Assembly: GCA_031268125.1 (NCBI GenBank)
Contig: JAIRXT010000041.1
Location: 1 to 15,684 of the forward strand
Origin: Treponema sp.
GTDB taxonomy: Bacteria > Spirochaetota > Spirochaetia > Treponematales > Breznakiellaceae
Direction of reading: 5' to 3'
Length of the DNA: 15,684 nt
Part shown: positions 1 to 5,756 of the stretch, one piece after another
How positions within the stretch are numbered: position 1 is the first letter of the stretch
Layout: every line of letters begins with the position of its first letter
Position numbers and translations under genes: made by a program
The notes under the pieces: model-generated
The model's input: the letters and a program-made list of their open reading frames with translations, nothing else
Databases searched by the model: none
Told to the model about the DNA's origin: nothing

Positions 1-2028
1 GAAGGCAAACTACGGCTTGCCGGCGCACGAAGAATTACAATAGCCTGGATTTTCCGGCTCCTCCTCTGCGCCCTCCCGGCAGGGCTTTGCGCCCAGGAAG
101 CTGTGGAGGAGGAGGCCGCCGACTACCTCCCGATGGAGGCCGAGGGGCTTACCATCACCGCCAGCCGGGAAACTACCCAGCAGATGGAGGTGATTAGCCG
201 GGAAGACATCGCCGCGGCCCACGCCCCGGATCTGGGGACCCTGCTGCAGGACACCCTCAATCTGGGCCTGGTCCGTTACGGCCCCTACGGGAACCAGGCG
301 GACATCAGCCTGCGGGGCTTCGATTCGGAGCGGATTGCCTTTCTTATCAACGGGGTTCCCGCAAATTCCCCCGCCACCGCGGACTTTGATCTTTCCACCA
401 TCGATCTTGACACAATAGACCGGATCGAGGTGATCTACGGCGGCTCGGATTCCAAATACAACGTTACCGGCGCCCTGGGCGGGGTTATCAACATCATCAC
501 GGTACGGGAACAGGACCGGGGTATCCGGGTTTCCGCTGCGGTTTCAAACAGCGCCGGCCTGCCGGGGAAGTACTACAAACCCCGGGCGGGGGACCAGGGC
601 CCCCAATGGCAGGACCTTGTGGACGGTCAGAATATCACCCTCTCCCTGGGAATCGGCACGGAAAAGAATTCCTGGTCCGCGGGGCTTTTTGCCAACCGGG
701 CGGGGAACCACTTTTTGTTTAAGGATTACTACGGCAGAACCCTGCGCCGGGAAGGCAACGAAGTCTGGGATGCAGGGGCCTCCCTTTCCCTGGTCCGTTC
801 CCTGCCGGCGGACTTAAAACTTGCCGCCGCGGGGGATCTTTACTACGGCGACAGGAACATCCCCTTTTCGGGAATCTCCACGGAGGGGGAAAAGCAAACG
901 GATTTTTCCACCCGGCAGAACCTGATGCTGGAGGCTCCCCGGGTCTTGCGGGACGATCTTGCCCTGGAATTTTCCCTGTCCCATGCCTGGCAAATCCTGA
1001 ACCACGGCTCTTCCCGCCACAATTTGCACAGTATCACGGCGATAAACCGCTGGCACTGGTACCCCTTGGCCCGGCTGAGCCTTGATCTGGCCGGGGATTA
1101 CCGTTACAGCCGCCTGGATTCCACCGGCATGGGCGGCCATGACCGGCAGGACGGCGGCCTTTCCCTTGGCGCCGAATACCGGCCCCTGGAGCGGTTTTTG
1201 ATCATCCCCTCCCTCAAGGCGGTTTTTAGCGGCAGCGGGGCCGTTCCCCTCACGCTGGTTCCCAAAATCGGTTTCCTGTGGACCCCCGCGGATTCTTTCA
1301 GCCTGAAGAACAACTACTTCCGCGGCTTCAAGCTCCCCGATTTTGAAGACCTCTACTGGCAGGGCGGCGGCATGTCCGGCAACCCGGACCTAAAACCGGA
1401 AGACGCTCTGGGCGCGGATCTCGGCGCCGCCTGGACCGTCAACCGGCGGCTGCATATCGACGGGACTCTTTTTGTTCAGCAAACCACCGATTCGATCCAC
1501 TGGTACGGCTCCGGGGGGGTCTGGAAGCCCGCCAACGTGGGGGAGGCGGTCTTTTTCGGTCTGGATCTTAAGCCCCGCGTCGAATTTCCCCTGGGTTCCG
1601 GCGGGCAGGTCTTCGAAAAAATCGGCCTTTCTGTCTCGTACCAGTTCCTGTTAAGCTACCTTTTGAGCTACGGCTACAACTACTCCTCGAACAAGCGGAT
1701 ACCCTATATGCCCCTCCATACGGCCGGTTTTGCCGTCGATTTGCCATGGAAGACCCCGTCCGCAGCCCGGAAAGGGAGCCTCCGGCTCTCCGGCCACTTC
1801 CAGGGCCCCCGTTTTGCCGATACCGCCAATCTTACGCGCCTAAAGCCCTATGTCCTCCTGAACCTCAGCCTGAATCAGGAGATTGGCCGGAACCTTTCCA
1901 CCTTTGTGGTCCTCCGCAACCTCCTGAACCACAGCTACGAGTCCTTTAACGATTACTACATGCCGGGCCTTACGCTGACCGTGGGGCTTAAGGCGGCCTT
2001 TACGCCGGATTCCGGGGCGGCGGACTGA
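1..2028 (+). CDS. TonB-dependent outer-membrane receptor (5' end outside window)
   Basis: Gated outer-membrane beta-barrel that takes up a scarce ligand such as an iron chelate, cobalamin or metal complex using TonB-ExbBD energy; the ligand cannot be read from sequence. The frame is open from base 1 with no credible start codon before a GTG at 103, so the true start lies upstream. Bases 34-99 encode a signal peptide: a basic ARR, a hydrophobic stretch and an Ala-Gln cleavage site. Starting at 103 would remove it. After the cleavage site, EGLTITASR fits a TonB box (compare DTLVVTA of BtuB). A plug domain follows (DLGTLLQDTLNL, ISLRGFDSERIAFLINGVP, IDRIEVIYGG, GALGGVINIIT). The rest is a barrel with the typical late motif around FRGFKLPDFEDLYW and NPDLKPEDA. 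The C-terminus ends in GAAD rather than the usual terminal aromatic residue. No promoter is visible because the start is missing. Confidence 0.93.
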   Translation, partial: EGKLRLAGARRITIAWIFRLLLCALPAGLCAQEAVEEEAADYLPMEAEGLTITASRETTQQMEVISREDIAAAHAPDLGTLLQDTLNLGLVRYGPYGNQADISLRGFDSERIAFLINGVPANSPATADFDLSTIDLDTIDRIEVIYGGSDSKYNVTGALGGVINIITVREQDRGIRVSAAVSNSAGLPGKYYKPRAGDQGPQWQDLVDGQNITLSLGIGTEKNSWSAGLFANRAGNHFLFKDYYGRTLRREGNEVWDAGASLSLVRSLPADLKLAAAGDLYYGDRNIPFSGISTEGEKQTDFSTRQNLMLEAPRVLRDDLALEFSLSHAWQILNHGSSRHNLHSITAINRWHWYPLARLSLDLAGDYRYSRLDSTGMGGHDRQDGGLSLGAEYRPLERFLIIPSLKAVFSGSGAVPLTLVPKIGFLWTPADSFSLKNNYFRGFKLPDFEDLYWQGGGMSGNPDLKPEDALGADLGAAWTVNRRLHIDGTLFVQQTTDSIHWYGSGGVWKPANVGEAVFFGLDLKPRVEFPLGSGGQVFEKIGLSVSYQFLLSYLLSYGYNYSSNKRIPYMPLHTAGFAVDLPWKTPSAARKGSLRLSGHFQGPRFADTANLTRLKPYVLLNLSLNQEIGRNLSTFVVLRNLLNHSYESFNDYYMPGLTLTVGLKAAFTPDSGAAD

Positions 2029-2093
2029 ATCCAGCCCGGTTCCGCGGACGGTTCAATGCCCCTAAAAAATTTTTTAAAAAATTTAAAAATAGA

Positions 2094-2122
2094 TTGACAT
2101 TCTTTTGTTAGTTTGTTATAAC
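2094..2122 (+). promoter_or_regulatory. Promoter of the flavodoxin gene
   Basis: A consensus -35 TTGACA (2094-2099) lies 17 bases before a -10 TATAAC (2117-2122). The 30 bases upstream (2063-2093) are almost pure A/T with alternating A and T tracts, which suits an UP element for RNA polymerase alpha. This is the clearest sigma-70 promoter in the window. The whole region is far more AT-rich than its surroundings. Confidence 0.85.
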
Positions 2123-2144
2123 TATATTGTAAGTTAGAGCTAAC
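2107..2144. promoter_or_regulatory. Palindromic operator-like repeats over the -10 and start region
   Basis: Related half-sites recur: GTTAG (2107-2111), the perfect palindrome GTTATAAC (2115-2122), and GTTAG-AG-CTAAC (2133-2144). A wider pair, TAGTT (2109-2113) with AACTA (2120-2124), encloses the -10 box. A bound repressor would block polymerase or promoter clearance. The regulator cannot be named: a MarR-type or Fur/PerR-type dimer is conceivable, and no regulator gene lies in the window. Confidence 0.55.
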
Positions 2145-2165
2145 AACATCATAAGGAGTTTTGTC

Positions 2166-2612
2166 ATGAAAAAGATATTGATTGCGTATTGGAGCGGAAC
2201 CGGTAATACGGAGCTCATGGCGAAACGGGTTGCCCAGGGTGTTACCGATGCGGGCGGGGAAGCCCTGCTGAAAAATGCGGCGGAAACCACGCCGGCCCTG
2301 GTTAAGGAAGCGGCGGCCCTGGCCTTTGGCTGCCCGGCTATGGGGGCGGAAGTCCTGGAAGAAGGGGAGATGGAACCCCTTATCGCCGCGTTAGGTTCCG
2401 CGGAAGCCGGCGCCAAGGCCCTGGGGCTTTTTGGTTCCTACGACTGGGGCGACGGCCAGTGGATGCGGGATTGGGTTGACCGGATGAAGAGCCTGGGCGC
2501 CCAGGTCGACGGCGAAGGGATCATCGCCCGCTTGGAACCCGATGATGACAGCCTGACCAGGTGCTATGAACTGGGGAAACGGCTGGCAGGGAAGGCAGAG
2601 CTTGCCTTGTAA
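2166..2612 (+). CDS. Short-chain flavodoxin
   Basis: Small cytoplasmic FMN-binding electron carrier of 148 residues, the normal size for short-chain flavodoxins. The N-terminus is strand beta-1 plus the phosphate-binding loop SGTGNT (residues 10-15). The next conserved block, FGCPAMG (54-60), forms the first isoalloxazine loop. GSYDWGDGQW (90-99) matches the second loop, usually GSYGWGDGEW, so Tyr92 probably stacks on the flavin. The start is set by AAGGAG (2153-2158), 7 bases before the ATG. Flavodoxins commonly replace ferredoxin when iron is short, which would suit the TonB receptor upstream and the operator-like repeats in its promoter; that link is inference. A long hairpin follows the stop codon, so the gene may be transcribed largely alone. 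Confidence 0.95.
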   Translation: MKKILIAYWSGTGNTELMAKRVAQGVTDAGGEALLKNAAETTPALVKEAAALAFGCPAMGAEVLEEGEMEPLIAALGSAEAGAKALGLFGSYDWGDGQWMRDWVDRMKSLGAQVDGEGIIARLEPDDDSLTRCYELGKRLAGKAELAL

Positions 2613-2616
2613 GAAC

Positions 2617-2654
2617 GGCGGTTCGTTCAAAACGCAGGTTTTGAATGAACCGCC
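2617..2654 (+). terminator. 17-bp hairpin after flavodoxin
   Basis: GGCGGTTCGTTCAAAAC (2617-2633) pairs with 2638-2654 over 17 base pairs, with a single G-U pair and a GCAG tetraloop. It begins 4 bases after the stop codon. The downstream T-tract is poor (TGTTTT at 2658-2663), so it may be a weak terminator, an mRNA stabiliser, or a repeat element rather than a classical Rho-independent terminator. Its inner part AAAAC-loop-GTTTT recurs at 3661-3674 and 11315-11328. Confidence 0.65.
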
Positions 2655-2703
2655 CGGTGTTTTGGAATTTGCCGCTACCTCTCTCGGCGGATTCGATATT
2701 CAA

Positions 2704-2734
2704 GGCTGTTGAATTTACCCATTATTCGGCAGCC
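2704..2734 (+). other. Hairpin in the leader of the DUF3793-like gene
   Basis: GGCTGTTGAAT (2704-2714) pairs with ATTCGGCAGCC (2724-2734) over 11 positions including two adjacent G-U pairs, leaving a 9-base loop. It lies about 70 bases before the probable start of the next gene. No known riboswitch class is recognised; it could be a leader structure or chance pairing. Confidence 0.35.
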
Positions 2735-2806
2735 CCTCCATTCATTAACCGGGGGTTCCGCGGCGTCGTTGACGGCACGGCGCCCCTGGTTTTTTTTAGG
2801 AATAAA

Positions 2807-3426
2807 ATGTTAGTTACATATAACACAAAGGGGCGGTCTCCGGCTGTCCGGCACCTTTTGGGTGCCGCCTGGTCCCCGGCCCTTGAAGCCCTGCTGGTCC
2901 GGTACGGCGCGCCGGTCCTGCTGGGGAAAAAGCCCGCTGCCCTGTTCGCCGGTCCCCCGCACTGGGACAGGGAACCCCTGCCTGCCGGCCCCATACGGTT
3001 TCTGGGCCTTGCCCGGCCCGGCAATAGCCCCCAGGTTTTTATGTACCGGCCCTCCCTGTTAAAAAAGGCCCTGGAAAGCCCCCTGGCCCGCGGTGCCTTG
3101 GAAAGCCTGGGCTACCCGGTATCAGACGGCCTGGAGGCCCTCCTCGCCTTCCTGGGCCGGCGTTTTAGGGAGAGCCCGGAAAATTCCCCCATGAAATCGG
3201 TTTTTTTCTTGGCTACCCGCCCCTGGACGTGCTGGGTTTTATACGCCACCGGGGGGCCGGATGTAAGCTCTGCGGCCTCTGGAAGGTCTACGACGATGTT
3301 GAAAAGGCCGCCGCCCTGTTCAAGGAATACGCCGGCTGCAGGCGGCGGCTTGGCGCTGTCGTGGATGGTGGATTTTCTCCGGCAATTTTACTTTTACAAA
3401 ATTTCCGATGGAAAAGACGCCTATAA
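2807..3426 (+). pseudogene. DUF3793-like protein, interrupted by a frameshift
   Basis: Function unknown. Two frames together make one protein of about 205 residues, close to the usual size of DUF3793 proteins (recalled, not searched). The first part, bases 2807 to about 3178, contains LEALLVRYGAPVLLGKKPAALF and FMYRPSLLKKAL. The second part, about 3181-3426, reads FPHEIGFFLGYPPLDVLGF, then CKLCGLWKVYDD and a Cys-Arg-rich end. Both halves fit one family, but the frame shifts by one base between 3178 and 3184, next to an A4TTC5 stretch. Without the shift the frame runs on to 3628 into meaningless sequence. The start at ATG 2807 is chosen because codons before it look non-coding; the Shine-Dalgarno is weak (TAGG at 2797-2800). 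It is either a recent pseudogene or a sequencing or assembly error. From memory, such genes often sit near flavodoxin or FeoB genes. Confidence 0.7.
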
Positions 3427-3599
3427 ATTCACCGGCTTTCCTGCCGGCTGGAAAAATCCAGGGCCCCCACCCCGGATTCTTTCCACTTTTCGCTTTCACG
3501 AAACTGGACCCCTGTTACTTGTGTCGCCGCTCTTTTCGCCATTTTCCCATCGTGAATTACCTTATGCCATTGGAATTGCTGTTTTTTCCCCGGCCCCCC
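3427..3599. other. Intergenic stretch without a recognisable gene
   Basis: Overlapping open frames run through here but resemble no protein I know and lack ribosome-binding sites. A small 5-bp hairpin CCGGC/GCCGG (3432-3447) has no T-tract after it. Together with 3600-3712 this separates the split DUF3793-like gene from the ribosomal operon. Confidence 0.5.
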
Positions 3600-3629
3600 T
3601 TGATCAATGGTCCCCCAACGGTGTATAAA
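3600..3629 (+). promoter_or_regulatory. Candidate distal promoter of the rplU operon
   Basis: A -35-like TTGATC (3600-3605) is followed after 18 bases by a -10-like TATAAA (3624-3629). It lies about 85 bases before rplU, so the transcript would include the hairpin at 3648-3682 in its leader. Confidence 0.6.
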
Positions 3630-3647
3630 ATTCAGGGTCTTTTCAAA

Positions 3648-3682
3648 GCCGCGGTTTTGTAAAACTTTGGTTTTGGAGCGGC
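3648..3682. repeat. Hairpin element, AAAAC/GTTTT core (copy 2)
   Basis: An outer GCCGC (3648-3652) pairs with GCGGC (3678-3682), and an inner AAAAC (3661-3665) pairs with GTTTT (3670-3674) around a TTTG loop. The 3' half, from AAAACT to CTATAAT, closely resembles 11315-11350 upstream of tilS. It also supplies the possible -35 of the proximal rplU promoter. It could be an interspersed repeat or a leader structure for L21 control. Confidence 0.5.
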
Positions 3683-3694
3683 ATTCTCTATAAT
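3667..3694 (+). promoter_or_regulatory. Candidate proximal promoter of the rplU operon
   Basis: A perfect -10 TATAAT (3689-3694) lies 16 bases after TTGGTT (3667-3672). Transcription would start about 12 bases before the rplU ATG, giving a very short leader that still contains AAGGA (3702-3706). Confidence 0.6.
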
Positions 3695-3712
3695 GTGTTT
3701 CAAGGATAAAGC

Positions 3713-4030
3713 ATGTACGTATTGGTGGAATTTAAGGGCAAGCAGTACAAGGCTGAAAAGGGCGCCCTGCTCAAGGTTGATAAGGTGGACGCCGAACTGG
3801 GTTCCGGCCTGAATATCGATAAGGTTCTGCTGGTTTCCGGGGAAGAGGGTTCCGTAACGGTGGGGGCCCCCTATGTAGGGGGTGTAACGGTAAACGCCAC
3901 GGTAGAATCCCACGGCAAAGCCCCCAAAATTGTCGTTTTTAAGTACAAACCTAAGAAGGATTACCGCCGTAAGCAGGGCCACCGGCAGCAGTACTCGATT
4001 ATCAGAATCGGAGACATTGCCGGGGTGTGA
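3713..4030 (+). CDS. rplU: 50S ribosomal protein L21
   Basis: Large-subunit ribosomal protein that binds 23S rRNA and lies close to L20. The 105-residue length is typical. The family pattern is clear: MYVLVEFKGKQYKAEKG at the N-terminus, a central VTVGAPYVGGVTVNATV, and the basic C-terminal signature around YKPKKDYRRKQGHRQQ. AAGGA at 3702-3706 sets the start. It heads the operon, and its stop overlaps the GTG of the next gene by four bases, so translation of the two is probably coupled. Confidence 0.98.
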   Translation: MYVLVEFKGKQYKAEKGALLKVDKVDAELGSGLNIDKVLLVSGEEGSVTVGAPYVGGVTVNATVESHGKAPKIVVFKYKPKKDYRRKQGHRQQYSIIRIGDIAGV

Positions 4031-4368
4031 TACGGGTCTCGGTAACTCTTGACGGGGCAGGGGCCCTTAGGGCCTGCCGGGTGCGGGGTCATGCCGGTTT
4101 GGGGCCCAGGGGGGCGGATCTTGTCTGCTTCGCTGTGTCGGTCCTGGTGCGGACCGTCCTGCGGACTCTGTCCGGCAGACCGGGGATAGACGTCCGGGGC
4201 GGAGCGCCGAATCGGGGCCTTCTTTGGATGGAAGCGGATTACAAGGCGGAAGGCCGGGACTTTTTGGCTGCCGCGGGGGCTTTTCTTGTGGAAGGTCTGC
4301 GGTCGGTTTCGGAAAAATATCCGGATTGTTGTTGTATCACTATAGAGCCAATCCCGGAACATGATTAG
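4027..4368 (+). CDS. prp: Ribosomal-processing cysteine protease Prp
   Basis: Cysteine protease family (formerly YsxB) which in Firmicutes removes an N-terminal extension from ribosomal protein L27. The signature GHAGLGPRGADLVCFAVSVL (residues 21-40) contains the expected catalytic His22 and Cys34 at the same positions as in Staphylococcus aureus Prp. Length (113 residues) and place between rplU and rpmA are the classic ones. The start is GTG at 4027, overlapping the rplU stop. The oddity is that the L27 encoded next door has no extension to cut. The protein may have another substrate or simply persist in the cluster. A Cys-rich spot near the C-terminus (DCCC) is unusual. Confidence 0.93.
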   Translation: MIRVSVTLDGAGALRACRVRGHAGLGPRGADLVCFAVSVLVRTVLRTLSGRPGIDVRGGAPNRGLLWMEADYKAEGRDFLAAAGAFLVEGLRSVSEKYPDCCCITIEPIPEHD

Positions 4369-4382
4369 TTGGGATTGCAGAC

Positions 4383-4402
4383 AGGCCTGCGGGCGCAGGC
4401 TT
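4383..4402 (+). other. Hairpin just upstream of the rpmA ribosome-binding site
   Basis: GCCTGC (4385-4390) pairs perfectly with GCAGGC (4395-4400) around a GGGC loop; two further closing pairs extend it. It ends four bases before the rpmA Shine-Dalgarno GGAGG (4406-4410). It could tune L27 translation or protect a processed mRNA end. No T-tract follows, so it is not a terminator. Confidence 0.4.
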
Positions 4403-4416
4403 AGCGGAGGATTACT

Positions 4417-4671
4417 ATGGCTCGTAAACGGGGCGGCAGCGGCGCAAAAAACGGACGGGATTCCAATCCCCAGTACCTTGGTGTTAAGGCTTCGGGGGGA
4501 ACCCCGGTAAGGGCCGGGACGATCATTGTCCGGCAGCGGGGAACAAGGATTCATCCCGGCAGCAATGTGGGCTGCGGCGGGGATTATACCCTTTTTGCCC
4601 TTAAGGACGGGACGGTGAGTTTTTCCCAGCGCCGGGGCCGGAAGCTGGCGTCGGTTATTGCTGCGGAATAG
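4417..4671 (+). CDS. rpmA: 50S ribosomal protein L27
   Basis: Large-subunit protein whose flexible N-terminus reaches the peptidyl-transferase centre. The 84 residues include the family blocks GGSGAKNGRDSNPQYLGVK, then IIVRQRGTRIHPGSNVG and LFALKDGTVSF. The protein begins MARKRGGSG, which corresponds to the mature form (MAHKKAGGS in E. coli). There is no LNLQFFA-type extension: an in-frame TAG at 4402-4404 closes the frame only 12 bases upstream, and GGAGG (4406-4410) fits the ATG at 4417. The C-terminal basic RRGRKLASVIAAE is ordinary. Confidence 0.98.
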   Translation: MARKRGGSGAKNGRDSNPQYLGVKASGGTPVRAGTIIVRQRGTRIHPGSNVGCGGDYTLFALKDGTVSFSQRRGRKLASVIAAE

Positions 4672-4720
4672 GGCCGGAAATTCCGTTGTTGCGGGTCTGC
4701 CGGTCCCTGGAGTTCCGGCC
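4672..4720 (+). other. Inverted repeat between rpmA and obg
   Basis: GGCCGGAA (4672-4679) and TTCCGGCC (4713-4720) are perfect complements over 8 bases with a 33-base interval that can fold further. No T-tract follows, so read-through into obg is likely. It could be an RNA processing or stability structure; GC-rich sequence makes chance pairing possible. Confidence 0.3.
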
Positions 4721-4754
4721 GGGCCGGATCGTATAAGCGTTTTTATCTGAAAAA

Positions 4755-5756
4755 TTGGAAAAATTTGCCGATGAGGCGTTGATCGAAGTATCTTCCGGTT
4801 CCGGCGGTAACGGCTGTGCGGCCTTCCGCCGGGAAAAATATGTCCCCAGGGGCGGGCCTTCCGGTGGCGACGGGGGCAGGGGCGGCGACGTGGTCTTTAC
4901 CGTCCGCCGGAACCTGCGTACCCTTTCCCATCTGCGTTATAAACAATCATTCAAGGCCGAAAACGGCAAAGACGGCGAAGGGAGCGGCCGCTTCGGCAGG
5001 AACGGGGCGGATATAATCATCCCCCTGCCCCCCGGCGCCCTGCTCAAGGACGCGGAAACCGGGAAACTGGTCCGGGATTTCGGCGAAAAGGAAGGGGATT
5101 TTATCTTCCTCAAGGGGGGTAACGGGGGCTGGGGGAACATCCACTTTAAGTCCCCGGTCAACCAGGCCCCCCGCAAGGCCCTGCCGGGGCGGCGGGGTGA
5201 ACTGGTCCGGCTGCGGGTGGAACTGCGGATCATTGCCGATATTGGCCTGGTGGGGTTCCCCAACGCGGGGAAAAGTTCCCTGCTGGACCGCTTTACCAAC
5301 GCCCGGCCGAAGATTGCCCCCTATCCGTTTACTACGAAGATTCCCAACCTGGGGGTCCTCCGGGTGGATGACCGGGACATTATTCTGGCGGACATCCCCG
5401 GCCTTATCGAAGGGGCTTCCGGGGGGCTGGGGCTGGGAATCCGGTTTCTTAAACATATCTCCCGGACCAGCGCCCTGCTTTTTTTAATCGATCTGTCGGA
5501 GGATAACTTTTTGGAAGCCTTCCGGCTGCTCTGCGCCGAGCTGGGGGCCTTTTCCCCCGATCTGCCCCGTAAACCCCGGCTTATCCTGGGAACCAAGCTG
5601 GATCTGGAGGGAACCGCCGGGCGGCTGGAGGAACTGGCGGCCCGTTACCCGGAAGAAAAGGTCCTGGGGCTTTCGGTCTTTTCCGGGGAAGGGCTTGGCG
5701 GCCTGGCGGGGGAACTGCTGCGGCTGGTAGATGCCGGAACGGAGGAATCTCCGTGA
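4755..5756 (+). CDS. obg: Ribosome-assembly GTPase Obg (CgtA)
   Basis: Essential GTPase acting in late 50S assembly and growth control. Residues 1-157 form the glycine-rich Obg fold (SGSGGNGCAAFRREKYVPRG, then GGDGGRGGDV). The G domain follows: G1 GFPNAGKSS (167-175), switch YPFTT (190-194), G3 DIPG (213-216), G4 TKLD (280-283, Thr where Asn is usual) and a G5-like SVFSGEG (307-313). There is no extra C-terminal OCT domain, giving 333 residues. The start must be TTG at 4755, because an in-frame TAA at 4734-4736 leaves no other choice. No good Shine-Dalgarno precedes it, only GAAAAA, which suggests low or coupled translation. Its stop overlaps the next GTG by four bases. Confidence 0.97.
   Translation: MEKFADEALIEVSSGSGGNGCAAFRREKYVPRGGPSGGDGGRGGDVVFTVRRNLRTLSHLRYKQSFKAENGKDGEGSGRFGRNGADIIIPLPPGALLKDAETGKLVRDFGEKEGDFIFLKGGNGGWGNIHFKSPVNQAPRKALPGRRGELVRLRVELRIIADIGLVGFPNAGKSSLLDRFTNARPKIAPYPFTTKIPNLGVLRVDDRDIILADIPGLIEGASGGLGLGIRFLKHISRTSALLFLIDLSEDNFLEAFRLLCAELGAFSPDLPRKPRLILGTKLDLEGTAGRLEELAARYPEEKVLGLSVFSGEGLGGLAGELLRLVDAGTEESP

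Noticed and set aside
2645..2806. N-terminal extension of the DUF3793-like gene from ATG 2645
   Set aside because: The ATG lies in the 3' arm of a hairpin, has no ribosome-binding site, and the encoded residues look random.
3427..3662. Open frames between the DUF3793-like gene and rplU
   Set aside because: One is read-through beyond the frameshift, the other overlaps it; neither has a start signal or recognisable motif, and the area contains promoters.
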